From Blastococcus fimeti (GTDB taxonomy: Bacteria; Actinomycetota; Actinomycetes; Mycobacteriales; Geodermatophilaceae), in NCBI GenBank assembly GCA_900102115.1, contig FNAW01000008.1, positions 1-64,000 on the forward strand: a stretch of DNA of 64,000 bases, given 5' to 3'. Of this stretch, positions 32,884-41,542 are shown one piece after another (position 1 is the first letter of the stretch; each line of letters begins with the position of its first letter). The position numbers and the translations under genes are program-made. The notes under the pieces were generated by a model. That model saw only the letters and a list, made by a program, of their open reading frames with translations, had not been told where the DNA came from and did no database searches.

Positions 32884-34095
32884 TCAGCCGCCGTAGGGGC
32901 GTTCCCGCGACAGCTCCTCCTTGGCGACCCCGCGGATGTGCACGGCGTCGGGGCCGTCGACGATCCGCAGCGTGCGGGCGCTGGCGTAGAAGCGGGCCAG
33001 GATCGTGTCGTCGCTGACGCCCGCGCCGCCGTGCAGCTGGATCGCCCGGTCGATGACGTCGAGCGCGACCTTGGGCGCGGCCACCTTGATCGCCGAGATC
33101 TCGGTGCGGGCGCCCTTGGCGCCGTACTTGTCGATCAGGTCGGCGGTCTTGAGGACGTACAGCCGCGCCTGGTCGATCTCGATGCGGGAGAGCGCGATCG
33201 CCTCGCGCACGGTGCCCTGCTCGGCGAGCGGGCGGCCGAAGGCGACCCGGTCCTTGCTGCGCTGCACCATGAGCGCGAGCGCGCGCTCGGCCATGCCGAT
33301 GGCCCGCATGCAGTGGTGGATCCGGCCCGGGCCGAGCCGCGCCTGGGCGATCATGAAGCCGTCGCCCTCGCCGGCCAGCAGGTTGCCCACCGGCACGCGG
33401 ACGTCGGTGAACCGCAGCTCCGAGTGGCCGTGCTGGTCCTGGTAGCCGAACACCGGCAGGTGGCGCACGATCTCGAACCCCGGGGTGTCGCGGGGGACCA
33501 GGATCATCGACTGCTGGCGGTGCGGCGGCCCGTCGGGGTCGGTCTTGCCCATGACGATGAAGATCTGGCAGCGCTCGTCGGCGGCACCCGAGGTCCACCA
33601 CTTGCGGCCGTTGATCACGTACTCGTCGCCGTCGCGGACGATCGAGGTCTGGATGTTGCGGGCGTCCGAGGAGGCGACGTCGGGCTCGGTCATCGCGAAG
33701 CCGGAGCGGATCTCGCCCTCCAGCAGCGGGGCCAGCCAGCGCTGCTTGTGCTCCTCGGTGCCGAAGAGCATGAGCGTCTCCATGTTGCCCGTGTCGGGCG
33801 CGCCCACGTTCATCGCCTCGGGGGCGAGGACCGGCGACCAGCCGGTGATCTCGGCGACCGACGCGTACTCGAGGTTGGTCAGGCCGCCGACCTCGTGGTG
33901 GAAGAGGTTCCACAGGCCCCGCCGGCGGGCCTCGGCCTTGAGCTCCTCCAGGACCGGCGGGTGCCCGTGGTCGTCGTGCCCGCGCTCGGCGCGCCACCGG
34001 TCGTAGACGGGCTCGGCGGGGAAGACGTGCTCGCGCATGAAGTCCCAGGCACGGGCGGTGACGTCCTCGGCCTTGGCGGAGAGAGCGAAATCCAT
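32884..34095 (-). CDS. acyl-CoA dehydrogenase
   Basis: A 403-aa FAD-dependent dehydrogenase of the ACAD10/11-like branch, oxidising an acyl-CoA to the 2,3-enoyl-CoA. Seen: SGFAMTEPDVASSDARNIQT and VINGRKWWTSGAA (FAD/substrate motifs), RVAFGRPLAEQGTVREAIA and AIQLHGGAGVSDDT at the C-terminus. ATG 34095 is chosen over 34104 because MDFALSAKAED is the usual family start. It stands alone. A CRP-like TGTGA-N6-TCGCA site lies about 22 bp upstream. The chain-length preference is unknown. Confidence 0.92.
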   Translation of the reverse strand: MDFALSAKAEDVTARAWDFMREHVFPAEPVYDRWRAERGHDDHGHPPVLEELKAEARRRGLWNLFHHEVGGLTNLEYASVAEITGWSPVLAPEAMNVGAPDTGNMETLMLFGTEEHKQRWLAPLLEGEIRSGFAMTEPDVASSDARNIQTSIVRDGDEYVINGRKWWTSGAADERCQIFIVMGKTDPDGPPHRQQSMILVPRDTPGFEIVRHLPVFGYQDQHGHSELRFTDVRVPVGNLLAGEGDGFMIAQARLGPGRIHHCMRAIGMAERALALMVQRSKDRVAFGRPLAEQGTVREAIALSRIEIDQARLYVLKTADLIDKYGAKGARTEISAIKVAAPKVALDVIDRAIQLHGGAGVSDDTILARFYASARTLRIVDGPDAVHIRGVAKEELSRERPYGG

Positions 34096-34116
34096 GCTCC
34101 GCACGGTAGCTGTGGA

Positions 34117-34132
34117 TGTGACCCACGTCGCA
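34117..34132 (-). promoter_or_regulatory. CRP/GlxR-like site upstream of the acyl-CoA dehydrogenase
   Basis: TGTGA-CCCACG-TCGCA matches the TGTGA-N6-TCACA dyad at 9 of 10 positions, 22 bp before the start. It partly overlaps the arm of the next terminator. Confidence 0.35.
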
Positions 34133-34160
34133 CCGGACGGACGTGCCCGGTGCGACGTGG
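34123..34160 (-). terminator. strong terminator hairpin
   Basis: A perfect 14-bp stem CCACGTCGCACCGG / CCGGTGCGACGTGG with a 10-nt loop, 13 nt beyond the stop of the DUF4383 gene on the minus strand. Confidence 0.75.
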
Positions 34161-34172
34161 ATCAGCGGGTGG

Positions 34173-34640
34173 TCAGACCGAGCGCCGGCTGTCGACGGCG
34201 TTGCGGACCGGGCCGAGCGCGATCACCAGCCCGACGAGCGTGGTGAGGATGTGCAGCACGTTGTCGGCGGCGTTCAGGTTGAGGAAGTCCCAGTCCTCGC
34301 CCACGGCGATGAGGCCGTAGATGGAGGCGGCCCCGTAGCCGACCGCCAGCAGCCAGCCGTACGTGCGGGCGCCGGCCAGCGTCCGGGCCAGCGCCAGACC
34401 GGCGGCGCCGATGAGGATGTGCACGACGTTGTGCATCGGGTTGATCATGAACCCGAGCAGCGTCTCGCCCTCGTGGTGCGCCGGCACGCCGTTCTCGTTG
34501 CCGAAGAAGTTGTCGAAGCCGGTGATGAAGAAGCCGATGATGCCGATCAGCAGGTAGATCGCGCCGAAGGCGAGGGCGAGCAGTTCCGGCCAGGTCTTGC
34601 CGGCGCGCCCTGTACCGCTGCGGTCCGCGGATGCGGCCAT
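34173..34640 (-). CDS. DUF4383 membrane protein
   Basis: A 155-aa protein with four predicted membrane helices (for example LALAFGAIYLLIGIIGFFI and VHILIGAAGLALARTLAG). It has the conserved segments FGNENGVPAHHEGETLLGF, NPMHNVVH and LNAADNVLHI that mark the DUF4383 family. Histidines precede or end the helices. The biochemical role is unknown. The ATG has a CAGGAGG ribosome site. A GTTA-N15-GGGTAT promoter about 50 bp upstream suggests general-stress sigma factor control. Confidence 0.88.
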   Translation of the reverse strand: MAASADRSGTGRAGKTWPELLALAFGAIYLLIGIIGFFITGFDNFFGNENGVPAHHEGETLLGFMINPMHNVVHILIGAAGLALARTLAGARTYGWLLAVGYGAASIYGLIAVGEDWDFLNLNAADNVLHILTTLVGLVIALGPVRNAVDSRRSV

Positions 34641-34689
34641 GGGAACCTCCTGGGAGTCGAGGCCGTCCGGTTGGGGCGGCTCGGTCTCG

Positions 34690-34714
34690 ATACCCCCGGC
34701 TCACCTGCGATAAC
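34690..34714 (-). promoter_or_regulatory. SigB/SigF-type stress promoter of the DUF4383 gene
   Basis: GTTA, a 15-nt spacer and GGGTAT read on the minus strand, close to the actinobacterial general-stress consensus GTTT-N14-16-GGGTAT. It lies 50 bp upstream of the ATG. Confidence 0.5.
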
Positions 34715-34764
34715 GGCGGTCCCCCGGACGTGTGGCCGGATCGTGACCGGTGCGGTCGGGTCCG

Positions 34765-36429
34765 TCAGTCCCTCGTGCGGGCCGTCGGCCTGGCCCGGCG
34801 GACGACGAACGGCCCGATCGCGAGCAGGTCGACCGGCGCGGAGCCGAAGCACTCCAGCGCATCGCGGGGGTCGTCGACCATGGGCCGCCCGGCGGTGTTC
34901 AGGCTGGTGTTGACGACGACGGGGATGCCGGTCCGCCGCTCGAAGGCGGAGATCATCCGGTGCACCAGGGGCTGCGTTCCCGGGTCGATCGTCTGGATCC
35001 GCGCCGTCCCGTCGACGTGGGTGACCGTGGGGATGCGGTCGCGCCACTCCTCGGCGACGTCGTGCACGAAGAGCATGTAGGGCGAGGGGATCGGGCCGCG
35101 GCTGAAGATCTGCGGCGCCCGCTCCAGCAGCACCATGGGCGCGACGGGGCGGAACTGCTCGCGGCCCTTCACGTCGTTCATCCGCTCGAGGTTGGCCGGG
35201 TGGCCGGGGTGGGCGAGCAGCGAGCGGTGGCCGAGCGCGCGCGGGCCGTACTCGCTGCGGCCCTGGAACCAGGCGACGATGCCGTTGTCCGCGAGCACCT
35301 CCGCGACGACCTCCGCGACGTCGTCCGGGCGCTCGTAGTCGATCGCCGCCGTCCGCAGCACCGTCTCGATCTCGTCGTCGCTCCAGCCGCGGCCGAGCGC
35401 GGCGCCGGGCATCGGCTGCGTCTCCTCGCCCAGGTCGCGGGCGACGTGCAGCGCGGCGCCCAGGGCGGTGCCGGCGTCGCCCGCGGCGGGCTGGACCCAG
35501 ACCTGCTCGAACGGGCTCTCGGCCAGGATGCGGGTGTTGGCCACGCAGTTGAGCGCGGTGCCGCCGGCGAGGGTGAGCGTCGTCTCCCCGGTCTGCGCGT
35601 GCACCCACCGGGCGAGGTCGACCAGCACCTCCTCGAGCCGGGTCTGGAGGGAGGCGGCGAGGTCGGCGTGCGCCTCGGTCCACTGGTCGCCCTTCCCCAG
35701 GCGGGGTGCAAACCCGGTGAAGTCGATCTTCTCGGTGCGGAAGCCGCCGTCGTCGGTGGCGCGGATCAGCTCGGAGAGCTCGCCCAGGAAGCGGGGCTTG
35801 CCGTAGGAGGCCATCGCCATGACCTTGAACTCGTCGGAGCTGCGCAGGAAGCCCAGGTGGTCGGTGAGCTCCTCGTACAGCAGGCCCAGGGAGTGGGGGA
35901 GCGCCTGGCCGGCGAGGACCTCCAGTTGCCCGTCGACGTAGCGGCCGGCCAGGTGGCTGTGCGCCTCCCCGCGGCCGTCGAGCACGAGGACGGCGTTGTC
36001 CCGCCGGCCGGCGTGGTCCGGGGCGGCGAGCCCGGCGGAGGCGGCGTGCGCGACGTGGTGCTTGACGAACCGGACCTTCGCCGGGTCCAGCCCGGGGAGG
36101 GCGTGGGCGAGGAAGTCCGGCGCCATCTCGGCGTACTTCTTCCGCATGGTGTCGCCGAGGTCGTTCAGGCCGGTGGCCTCCGGCGTCGTCATCAGCGCGG
36201 GGTCGAACGAGTAGGCGACGGCGTCGAGCTCGTCGGCGCGGATGCCGGCCTCGGCGAGGCACCACGCGGCGGAGAGCTCGGGCAGCTCCCAGGCGCTCCA
36301 CGGGAGGGGCCGCTTGCCGTGCTTGCGCCGGCTGAACCGCTCCTCCTCCGCCGCGGCGACGACCCGCCCGTCGACGACGAGCGCCGCGGCGGGGTCGTGG
36401 TAGATCGCGTTGATGCCGAGGACCTTCAC
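34765..36429 (-). CDS. NodU/CmcH-type carbamoyltransferase
   Basis: A 554-aa O-carbamoyltransferase family protein using carbamoyl phosphate and ATP. Seen: MKVLGINAIYHDPAAALVVD (ASKHA-like ATPase opening), EEERFSRRKHGKRPLPWSA, the metal-site histidines VKHHVAHAASAG, NAVLVLDGRGEAHSH, LTLAGGTALNCVANTRI, and the C-terminal YrdC-like part with FQGRSEYGPRALGHRSLLA. The GTG start has a GGAGGAG box. Family members act on nodulation factors, antibiotics or sugars, but no biosynthetic partner is adjacent, so the acceptor is unknown. RecQ is the upstream neighbour 84 bp away and does not suggest a pathway. Confidence 0.9.
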   Translation of the reverse strand: MKVLGINAIYHDPAAALVVDGRVVAAAEEERFSRRKHGKRPLPWSAWELPELSAAWCLAEAGIRADELDAVAYSFDPALMTTPEATGLNDLGDTMRKKYAEMAPDFLAHALPGLDPAKVRFVKHHVAHAASAGLAAPDHAGRRDNAVLVLDGRGEAHSHLAGRYVDGQLEVLAGQALPHSLGLLYEELTDHLGFLRSSDEFKVMAMASYGKPRFLGELSELIRATDDGGFRTEKIDFTGFAPRLGKGDQWTEAHADLAASLQTRLEEVLVDLARWVHAQTGETTLTLAGGTALNCVANTRILAESPFEQVWVQPAAGDAGTALGAALHVARDLGEETQPMPGAALGRGWSDDEIETVLRTAAIDYERPDDVAEVVAEVLADNGIVAWFQGRSEYGPRALGHRSLLAHPGHPANLERMNDVKGREQFRPVAPMVLLERAPQIFSRGPIPSPYMLFVHDVAEEWRDRIPTVTHVDGTARIQTIDPGTQPLVHRMISAFERRTGIPVVVNTSLNTAGRPMVDDPRDALECFGSAPVDLLAIGPFVVRRARPTARTRD

Positions 36430-36513
36430 GCTGCTGCTCCTCCCGAACGCCTCCCGGTGAGCATGGCGAGGGACGGGCCGGCCCGCAGGTCGGAGCGGTA
36501 CCGCCGGGTCCGG

Positions 36514-38295
36514 TCAGGGCCGGATGCGCAGCAGGTCGTTCGCCAGCACCGCCGCGAGCCCGAGGGTCTTGTAGCCCACCTCGTCGAACAGCACCGTGAT
36601 CCGGTCGTCCTCGACCCGCATGACCACGCCGTTGCCCCACTCGGTGTGCTCGACAGGGCTCGTGACGGGGAACGGGGTGTCGTGGTCGTCGGGGCCGGGG
36701 TGCTCGTGGGCGATGCCGGACGTGCAGTTGTCGCAGTTGCCGCACGGCTGGTCGAGCTGCTCGCCGAAGTAGCCGAGCAGGAGCTGGCGCCGGCACTCGG
36801 TGGTCTCGGCGTAGCCGCGCATCATCTCGACGCGGCTCTGGTCGACCTTCTCGTGCTGCTCGGCGAGCTCGCGGGCGGCCGCGGCGGCCTCCCAGGGGCT
36901 GGGGGCGTCCTCGGCCGGGTGGGCGGCGCCCTCCTCGTCGATGACGACGGCCTCGACCTGCTCGAGGAGGTTGAGGTCGCGGACCAGCGGGCTGGCGGCC
37001 CGGCCGGTCTCCTCGCGGAGGGTTCGCACGTCGACGCCGTCGTCCAGGCCCACGGCGGGCGCGGCGGCGACCAGCCCGGCGACCTGCTGCAGCTCCTCCT
37101 CGGCGGGGGTGCCGGCGGCGAAGAAGCGGCGGATGCCGAGGTCCTCCTGGCGGTAGACCAGCACGGCCAGCGCCGGGTCGCCGTCGCGGCCGGCCCGGCC
37201 GATCTCCTGGTAGTAGCTGTCCACCGAGTCGGCGGGTTCGGAGTGGATGACGAAGCGGGTGCCGGGCTTGTCGATGCCCATGCCGAAGGCGGTCGTGGCG
37301 ACGACGACGTCGAGCTCGTCGTCCATCCAGGCACGCTGGGTCTCCTCGCGGTCGGCCTTGCTGAGGCCGGCGTGGTAGGCCTGCGCGCGCAGGCCGCGGT
37401 CGCGCAGATCGTCGGCGATCGTCTCGGTGCCCTTGCGGGTGGCGCTGTAGACGATGCCCGGGCCGAGGCCCTCGCCGATCTGGGTCAGGACGCGGTCGAG
37501 CACGCCGAGCTCCTTGCCGCGGGCGTCGGCGTGGTGGTCGACCTCCAGCCGGATCTCGGGCCGGTCGAACCCGGCGACGACGATCGCGGGCTCGGTCATG
37601 CCGAGGCGCTCGACGATCTCGGCGCGGACCGGCGGTGCCGCGGTGGCGGTGAGCGCCAGGACGGTGGGGGAGCCGAGCTGCTCGACGGCGTTGCCCAGCC
37701 GCAGGTAGTCGGGGCGGAAGTCGTGCCCCCACGCTGAGACGCAGTGCGCCTCGTCGACGACGAACAGCGCCGGCGCCGCGGCGGCGAGGGCGTCGACGAC
37801 GTCGGGCTTGGCCAGCTGCTCGGGGGCGAGGAAGAGGAAGCGGACCGTTCCGTCACGGAGGTCCTCCAGCGCGTCGCGCTGGTCTCCGGCGGACATCGTG
37901 GAGTTGAGCTGGGCGGCGCGGCCGGCCTCCGCCTCGAGCTCGGTGAGCCGGTCGACCTGATCGCGCTGGAGCGCGATCAGCGGGGAGACGACGACGACCG
38001 GGCCGGCGAGCAGCTGCCCGGCGACCTGGTAGATCGCGGTCTTCCCGGCGCCCGACGGCAGCACGGCGAGGGTGTCGCGGCCACCGACGACGGCCTGCAT
38101 CGCCTCCTCCTGGCCCGGGCGGAAGGAGTCGTAGCCCAGGACGTCGCGGGCGAACTGCCGGATCCGGCGGGTCCGCACGGCGGCGGTGGCGCCTGCCGGG
38201 TTCTCGTCTGGGCTCTCGTCGTCCGAGCTGGGGTCGTCGGGGAGCTCGTCGGTGCAGAGCTCGGCGGTCGTGGTCTCGGTGGAGGCGCGCGGCAC
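36514..38295 (-). CDS. recQ: RecQ-family ATP-dependent DNA helicase
   Basis: A 593-aa 3'-5' DNA helicase. GTG 38295 is preferred for its GGGGAGAGGGAA leader; the frame also opens at a TTG at 38328. Seen: an acidic N-terminal tail at about 10-40; motif 0 (YDSFRPGQEEAMQAVV); Walker A PSGAGKT near residue 80; motif II with the RecQ loop VVDEAHCVSAWGHDFR; AFGMGIDKPGTRFVIH; YQEIGRAGRDGDPA; and zinc cysteines (CRRQLLLGYFGEQ, CGNCDNC). No HRDC domain is recognised. The C-terminus is a short beta-rich domain. The role is repair or recombination. Confidence 0.93.
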   Translation of the reverse strand: MPRASTETTTAELCTDELPDDPSSDDESPDENPAGATAAVRTRRIRQFARDVLGYDSFRPGQEEAMQAVVGGRDTLAVLPSGAGKTAIYQVAGQLLAGPVVVVSPLIALQRDQVDRLTELEAEAGRAAQLNSTMSAGDQRDALEDLRDGTVRFLFLAPEQLAKPDVVDALAAAAPALFVVDEAHCVSAWGHDFRPDYLRLGNAVEQLGSPTVLALTATAAPPVRAEIVERLGMTEPAIVVAGFDRPEIRLEVDHHADARGKELGVLDRVLTQIGEGLGPGIVYSATRKGTETIADDLRDRGLRAQAYHAGLSKADREETQRAWMDDELDVVVATTAFGMGIDKPGTRFVIHSEPADSVDSYYQEIGRAGRDGDPALAVLVYRQEDLGIRRFFAAGTPAEEELQQVAGLVAAAPAVGLDDGVDVRTLREETGRAASPLVRDLNLLEQVEAVVIDEEGAAHPAEDAPSPWEAAAAARELAEQHEKVDQSRVEMMRGYAETTECRRQLLLGYFGEQLDQPCGNCDNCTSGIAHEHPGPDDHDTPFPVTSPVEHTEWGNGVVMRVEDDRITVLFDEVGYKTLGLAAVLANDLLRIRP

Positions 38296-38366
38296 CGGTT
38301 CCCTCTCCCCGGGGCCGGAGATCGACAAACCGTGCCGAGTTTCACCGGCGATCCGCGCATCCGTCC

Positions 38367-38388
38367 GGACGTTCCCGCGGGAACGTCC
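38367..38388. repeat. 22-bp perfect palindrome, left boundary of the DUF222-HNH gene
   Basis: The core GACGTTCCCGCGGGAACGTC is flanked by one further complementary pair. It lies 3 bp beyond the DUF222-HNH stop codon. The identical 20-bp core recurs at 40232-40251 on the other side of the gene. Confidence 0.85.
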
Positions 38389-38391
38389 GCG

Positions 38392-40179
38392 TCATCCTGC
38401 CGACCCCCGGTCGGCCTCGCGGCGGCGGACGAACTCCCGGTGGTCCATGAGGACGCCGATCGCCCACGCCATGTTCAGCCGCTCGTACGGGACGTCGCGC
38501 GGCGTCGGGCGCGGGGGAGCGCCGTCGGGGAAGAGGATCCGGTCCAGCCGCCCGCTCTCCGCCGACGCGGAGACCGGACGCGGGGCTCTGGACGGGCTGC
38601 GCCCGGCCCGACGGTCGTCGCGCGGTCCGCCGGGTCGCGGTCGTTCCGATGCCCGGGTGTGGTCGCGGGTGTCGGGAAGGCCTCGCCCCGGACGGGTCCG
38701 GTGTCGGTGCCCGACCGGAGGCGTCGACGGGCGTGACCGACGTCGGTGCAGCGCATCGGTCCGGCTCGGGACGTCCGCTGCTGCCTCGTCGTCCGAGACG
38801 GTCCCGCCGGGACCGCGCTCGTCCTGGGCCGCCGAGGGTGGCCGTCGGCCGATCGTGGTGTCGACCGGGTGCACGCCGGCGTAGGCATCGTCTCCGCTGG
38901 CAGGATCGGGAGCGGGTGCGTCCACGCCGGCGAGGAAGGCGGCGTCGGCGCTGCCCCACAGGCGTGTGCCGTCGGGCGCGGTGACGATCAGCCGTCCGTC
39001 GCGCCGGCTGAGCACCAGGTCGTGCTCGTGGACCAGGCCGTGGTCGACATCGCAGAGGAGCACCAGGTTGCCGATGTCGGTCCGCCCGCCGAACAGCCAG
39101 TGCCGCATGTGGTGCATGTGGAGGCGCTCGAGGCGGGTCTCGGGGCAGCCCGGGCGTGCGCATCCACCGTCGCGGCGGAGGAGAGCGCGGCGCTGCCCCT
39201 TCGTCCCGCGGCGCTGCCGGCGTCCGAGGTCCAGCGTTTCGCGGCCGCGCCCGATCATCCCGACCACGGTCGCCTCGCAGAGCATCCGCCGGGTCTGGCG
39301 GCCGGTCAGCGCCGGGCCGCCCTCGACGTACGCCCGCCCGGCGGCGGTGTCGTCGGCGAGGACGTCGGCGTCGACGTGCACGACCACCTCGCGGCGCGGA
39401 GGGTCGCCGGGACGGCGCCGCTCCACACCGGCCCCCGCCTCGACCAGCTCGGTCAGGGCAGCGATGCGGCGGGCGGTGGTGCGTTCCCGGACGCGGCCGG
39501 CCGCCGCGTCCTCGGCGCAGCGCTGCTCGACGTCGCGGTCGACTGTGCCGCCGGCGGCGCGGGTCCGCTCGTGGACGGCCAGCGCCTTCGTCGCCTACGC
39601 CCGTTCGCGGCGGGCGTCCCGCTCGGCGCGGCCTTCGACGGCGGACAGGAAGGCGGCGCCCTGGACCCCGGGCACGCGGATCGTGACCGTGAGGAAGCCG
39701 TCGTCGTCGTACCAGTGCCGGAAGGACTGCAGATCCTCTGCCCGGGTGGCGTCCCCGGCGACGGCATCGTCGGCGCGGCGCCACTGGCGGCAGAACCGCT
39801 CGGTCTGCGACGCGGTCGCGGTCAGCGCGAACTCCACCAGCTCGGCCTCGCAGTCCGGGGCGGCGATCCGGGTGAGGGCGCGCACCTTGGAGTAGGACAA
39901 CCGGCCGGCGGCGAAGGCGGCCTCGATCCGCGGCAGCCCGGTCAGGGCCCGGGCGACGCGGACGTGTTCCCGGGCGGCACCCGGCCCGAGGCCGCACTGC
40001 CAGGCGAGCCAGTGCGCGCAGGACAGGATGCCGACGCCGTGCCAGCCGCCGCGCCGGTCGAACTCCGCCACCAGCCTCAGCCAGCTGGCCGTCGCCGCCG
40101 CCAGCCGCACGGCGCCGGTGGTGATGGCCGCCGCAAGCTCTGCCATCGGGGTCTCGTCGGTCGTCTCGTTCGATCGCAT
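38392..40179 (-). pseudogene. DUF222-HNH endonuclease (13E12-repeat family) interrupted by an in-frame stop
   Basis: One continuous frame of 595 codons carries an N-terminal DUF222 helical domain (ILSCAHWLAWQCGLGPGAAREH) and an HNH nuclease domain. The nuclease has CARPGCPETRLERLHMHHM and NLVLLCDVDHGLVHEHDL. A long disordered Pro/Arg tail follows. A TAG codon at 39597-39595 breaks it after about 194 residues, and both halves stay in the same frame. A CAG-to-TAG change is likely. The downstream half could restart at 39426. The family is repeated in actinobacterial genomes, and mycobacterial copies carry SOS boxes. TGTTCGAACA overlaps this start codon. Identical palindromes flank the gene. Confidence 0.8.
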
Positions 40180-40188
40180 GTTCGAACA
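40179..40188 (-). promoter_or_regulatory. TGTTCGAACA palindrome at the DUF222-HNH start codon
   Basis: A perfect 10-bp palindrome that overlaps the A of the ATG. It contains LexA-type half-sites (GTTC/GAAC) but not in the standard GAAC-N4-GTTC arrangement, so SOS control is only a possibility. Confidence 0.3.
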
Positions 40189-40231
40189 CTAGAGCGGGCC
40201 TGTGACAGTTCTCGCTGGTCAGAGAGGGGGT

Positions 40232-40251
40232 GACGTTCCCGCGGGAACGTC
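40232..40251. repeat. 20-bp perfect palindrome, right boundary of the DUF222-HNH gene
   Basis: GACGTTCCCGCGGGAACGTC, identical to the core at 38368-38387, 52 bp upstream of the DUF222-HNH start and 34 bp beyond the stop of the DUF2786 gene. It may be an insertion boundary, nuclease target or terminator hairpin. Confidence 0.85.
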
Positions 40252-40285
40252 GGCGGAGCCGGGCGCGGGGCGGTGAGCAGCGGGA

Positions 40286-41506
40286 TCAGCTGAGGGGTGA
40301 GCGGCGCGGGCCGACGTCGGCGCGCTCCGCGGCGGACCGACCGGCGAACCAGCCGCCGGAGTCGACCGAGGCCCGGCTGCGGCTGGTGCGCAGCTTCGGG
40401 AACAGCTGGGCGACCGCGGAGTCCACGGCCTCCCGGCGGGACCGGAGCACCGGCAGCAGGTCCATCTCGCGTTCCGCCGCTGCCGCGGCGGTGGCGCGGC
40501 GCCGGGCGTCCTGCAGCCGCTCGCCGATCCGGTGCGCGTACCCGAGCACGAAGGCCCGGCGGAAGGCTCGGGGCGAGGAGGACGGTCCCGCCGTGCGCTC
40601 AGCGGCCGCGAGACCCTGCGCCACCTGCAGTAGCAGCGACGTGAACAGCAGTTCGACGGCGTCGAGGTCGGCCCGCCCGCCGATGATCGTGGCGATGCCC
40701 AGCCCCTGGTACCAGACCAGCCGGACGTCGTTGGCCTCCGCGACCGCGCCCAGGAGCTGCACCTTGGCGCGGATGTAGGGATCCGCGACGTGCACCCGTC
40801 GCGTCTCGACGTCGCCGGCCGGCCGATCACCCTGCAGCACCGCCGCGTCGACCGCGTGCCGGGTCATCAGCTCCTGCGCCTTCGCGGTCAGCGTCTCCGC
40901 CTCCTCGGCGAACTCCGTCGCCTCCGCCTTGGCCAGCAGCCCCCGGATGACGCGCAGGGCGCGGTCCTCACCGGCAGCCCCACCCGGGGCGGGAGTGCGG
41001 CGCCGGGCCGCGCCCCACTGCGACGGCGGTGGCACCAGCAACTCGATCCGCGCCGTGGACCGCAGCATCCCGAGCAGCTGGAGGGCGATCCGCCAGGCCT
41101 CGACCGGCGACCGGCGCTCCGCCCGTTGCCAGGTGGTCACCACCGAACCGTCCCGGGCCTCGAGGGCGCCGAGCTCGCGCAGTTGGCCGACCCAGGTGTC
41201 CGGGGCCCGCTCGACGGCCGACGTGCGCCGCGCGTGCTCGGCGATCAGGGCGACGGCCAGCGGCACCGAGCCGGCGGTCGCCTTGCGGCGGGCCGCGTGG
41301 GCGACGTCCGCCGGCTGCCAGCCGCGCTCCCACGTCCCGTCCAGGGCCTCGAGCAGGGTCCGGGTGACGGAGCCGTCGGCGTCGAGCTCCAACCCGTGGG
41401 CCACCAGGGTCGTGGCCAGCTCCGCCGCGGTCTCGGCTTCGGTGAGCAGGAAGGCCCGGTGCTGGAGCAGGTCTGCGAGCCAGGCGTCGTCGATCACGTC
41501 GGGCAT
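40286..41506 (-). CDS. DUF2786 domain protein
   Basis: A 406-aa soluble protein. The DUF2786 signature is seen at about 200-240 (RVIRGLLAKAEATEFAEEAE, then LTAKAQELMTRHAVDAAVL). It is preceded by a helical region rich in Ala/Leu and followed by a domain with VQLLGAVAEANDVRLVWYQG, FTSLLLQVAQGLAAAE and FVLGYAHRIGERL. The family's function is unknown. ATG 41506 is used (MPDVIDDAWLADLLQHRAF). It is divergent from the HTH-Mop regulator, with an inverted repeat between them. Confidence 0.8.
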   Translation of the reverse strand: MPDVIDDAWLADLLQHRAFLLTEAETAAELATTLVAHGLELDADGSVTRTLLEALDGTWERGWQPADVAHAARRKATAGSVPLAVALIAEHARRTSAVERAPDTWVGQLRELGALEARDGSVVTTWQRAERRSPVEAWRIALQLLGMLRSTARIELLVPPPSQWGAARRRTPAPGGAAGEDRALRVIRGLLAKAEATEFAEEAETLTAKAQELMTRHAVDAAVLQGDRPAGDVETRRVHVADPYIRAKVQLLGAVAEANDVRLVWYQGLGIATIIGGRADLDAVELLFTSLLLQVAQGLAAAERTAGPSSSPRAFRRAFVLGYAHRIGERLQDARRRATAAAAAEREMDLLPVLRSRREAVDSAVAQLFPKLRTSRSRASVDSGGWFAGRSAAERADVGPRRSPLS

Positions 41507-41542
41507 GCTGCCCCGTCCTGCCGACGGCGCGGCCGACGAGGC

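Noticed and set aside
34765..36429. Nodulation function implied by NodU similarity
   Set aside because: No nod genes or symbiosis genes are present; the similarity only shows a carbamoyltransferase fold.
34750..37737. 995-codon plus-strand frame over the carbamoyltransferase and RecQ genes
   Set aside because: It is antisense to two proteins with clear motifs and its own translation is low-complexity.
40179..40188. LexA box at the DUF222-HNH start
   Set aside because: The palindrome TGTTCGAACA has the half-sites in the wrong order and spacing for the standard actinobacterial SOS box.
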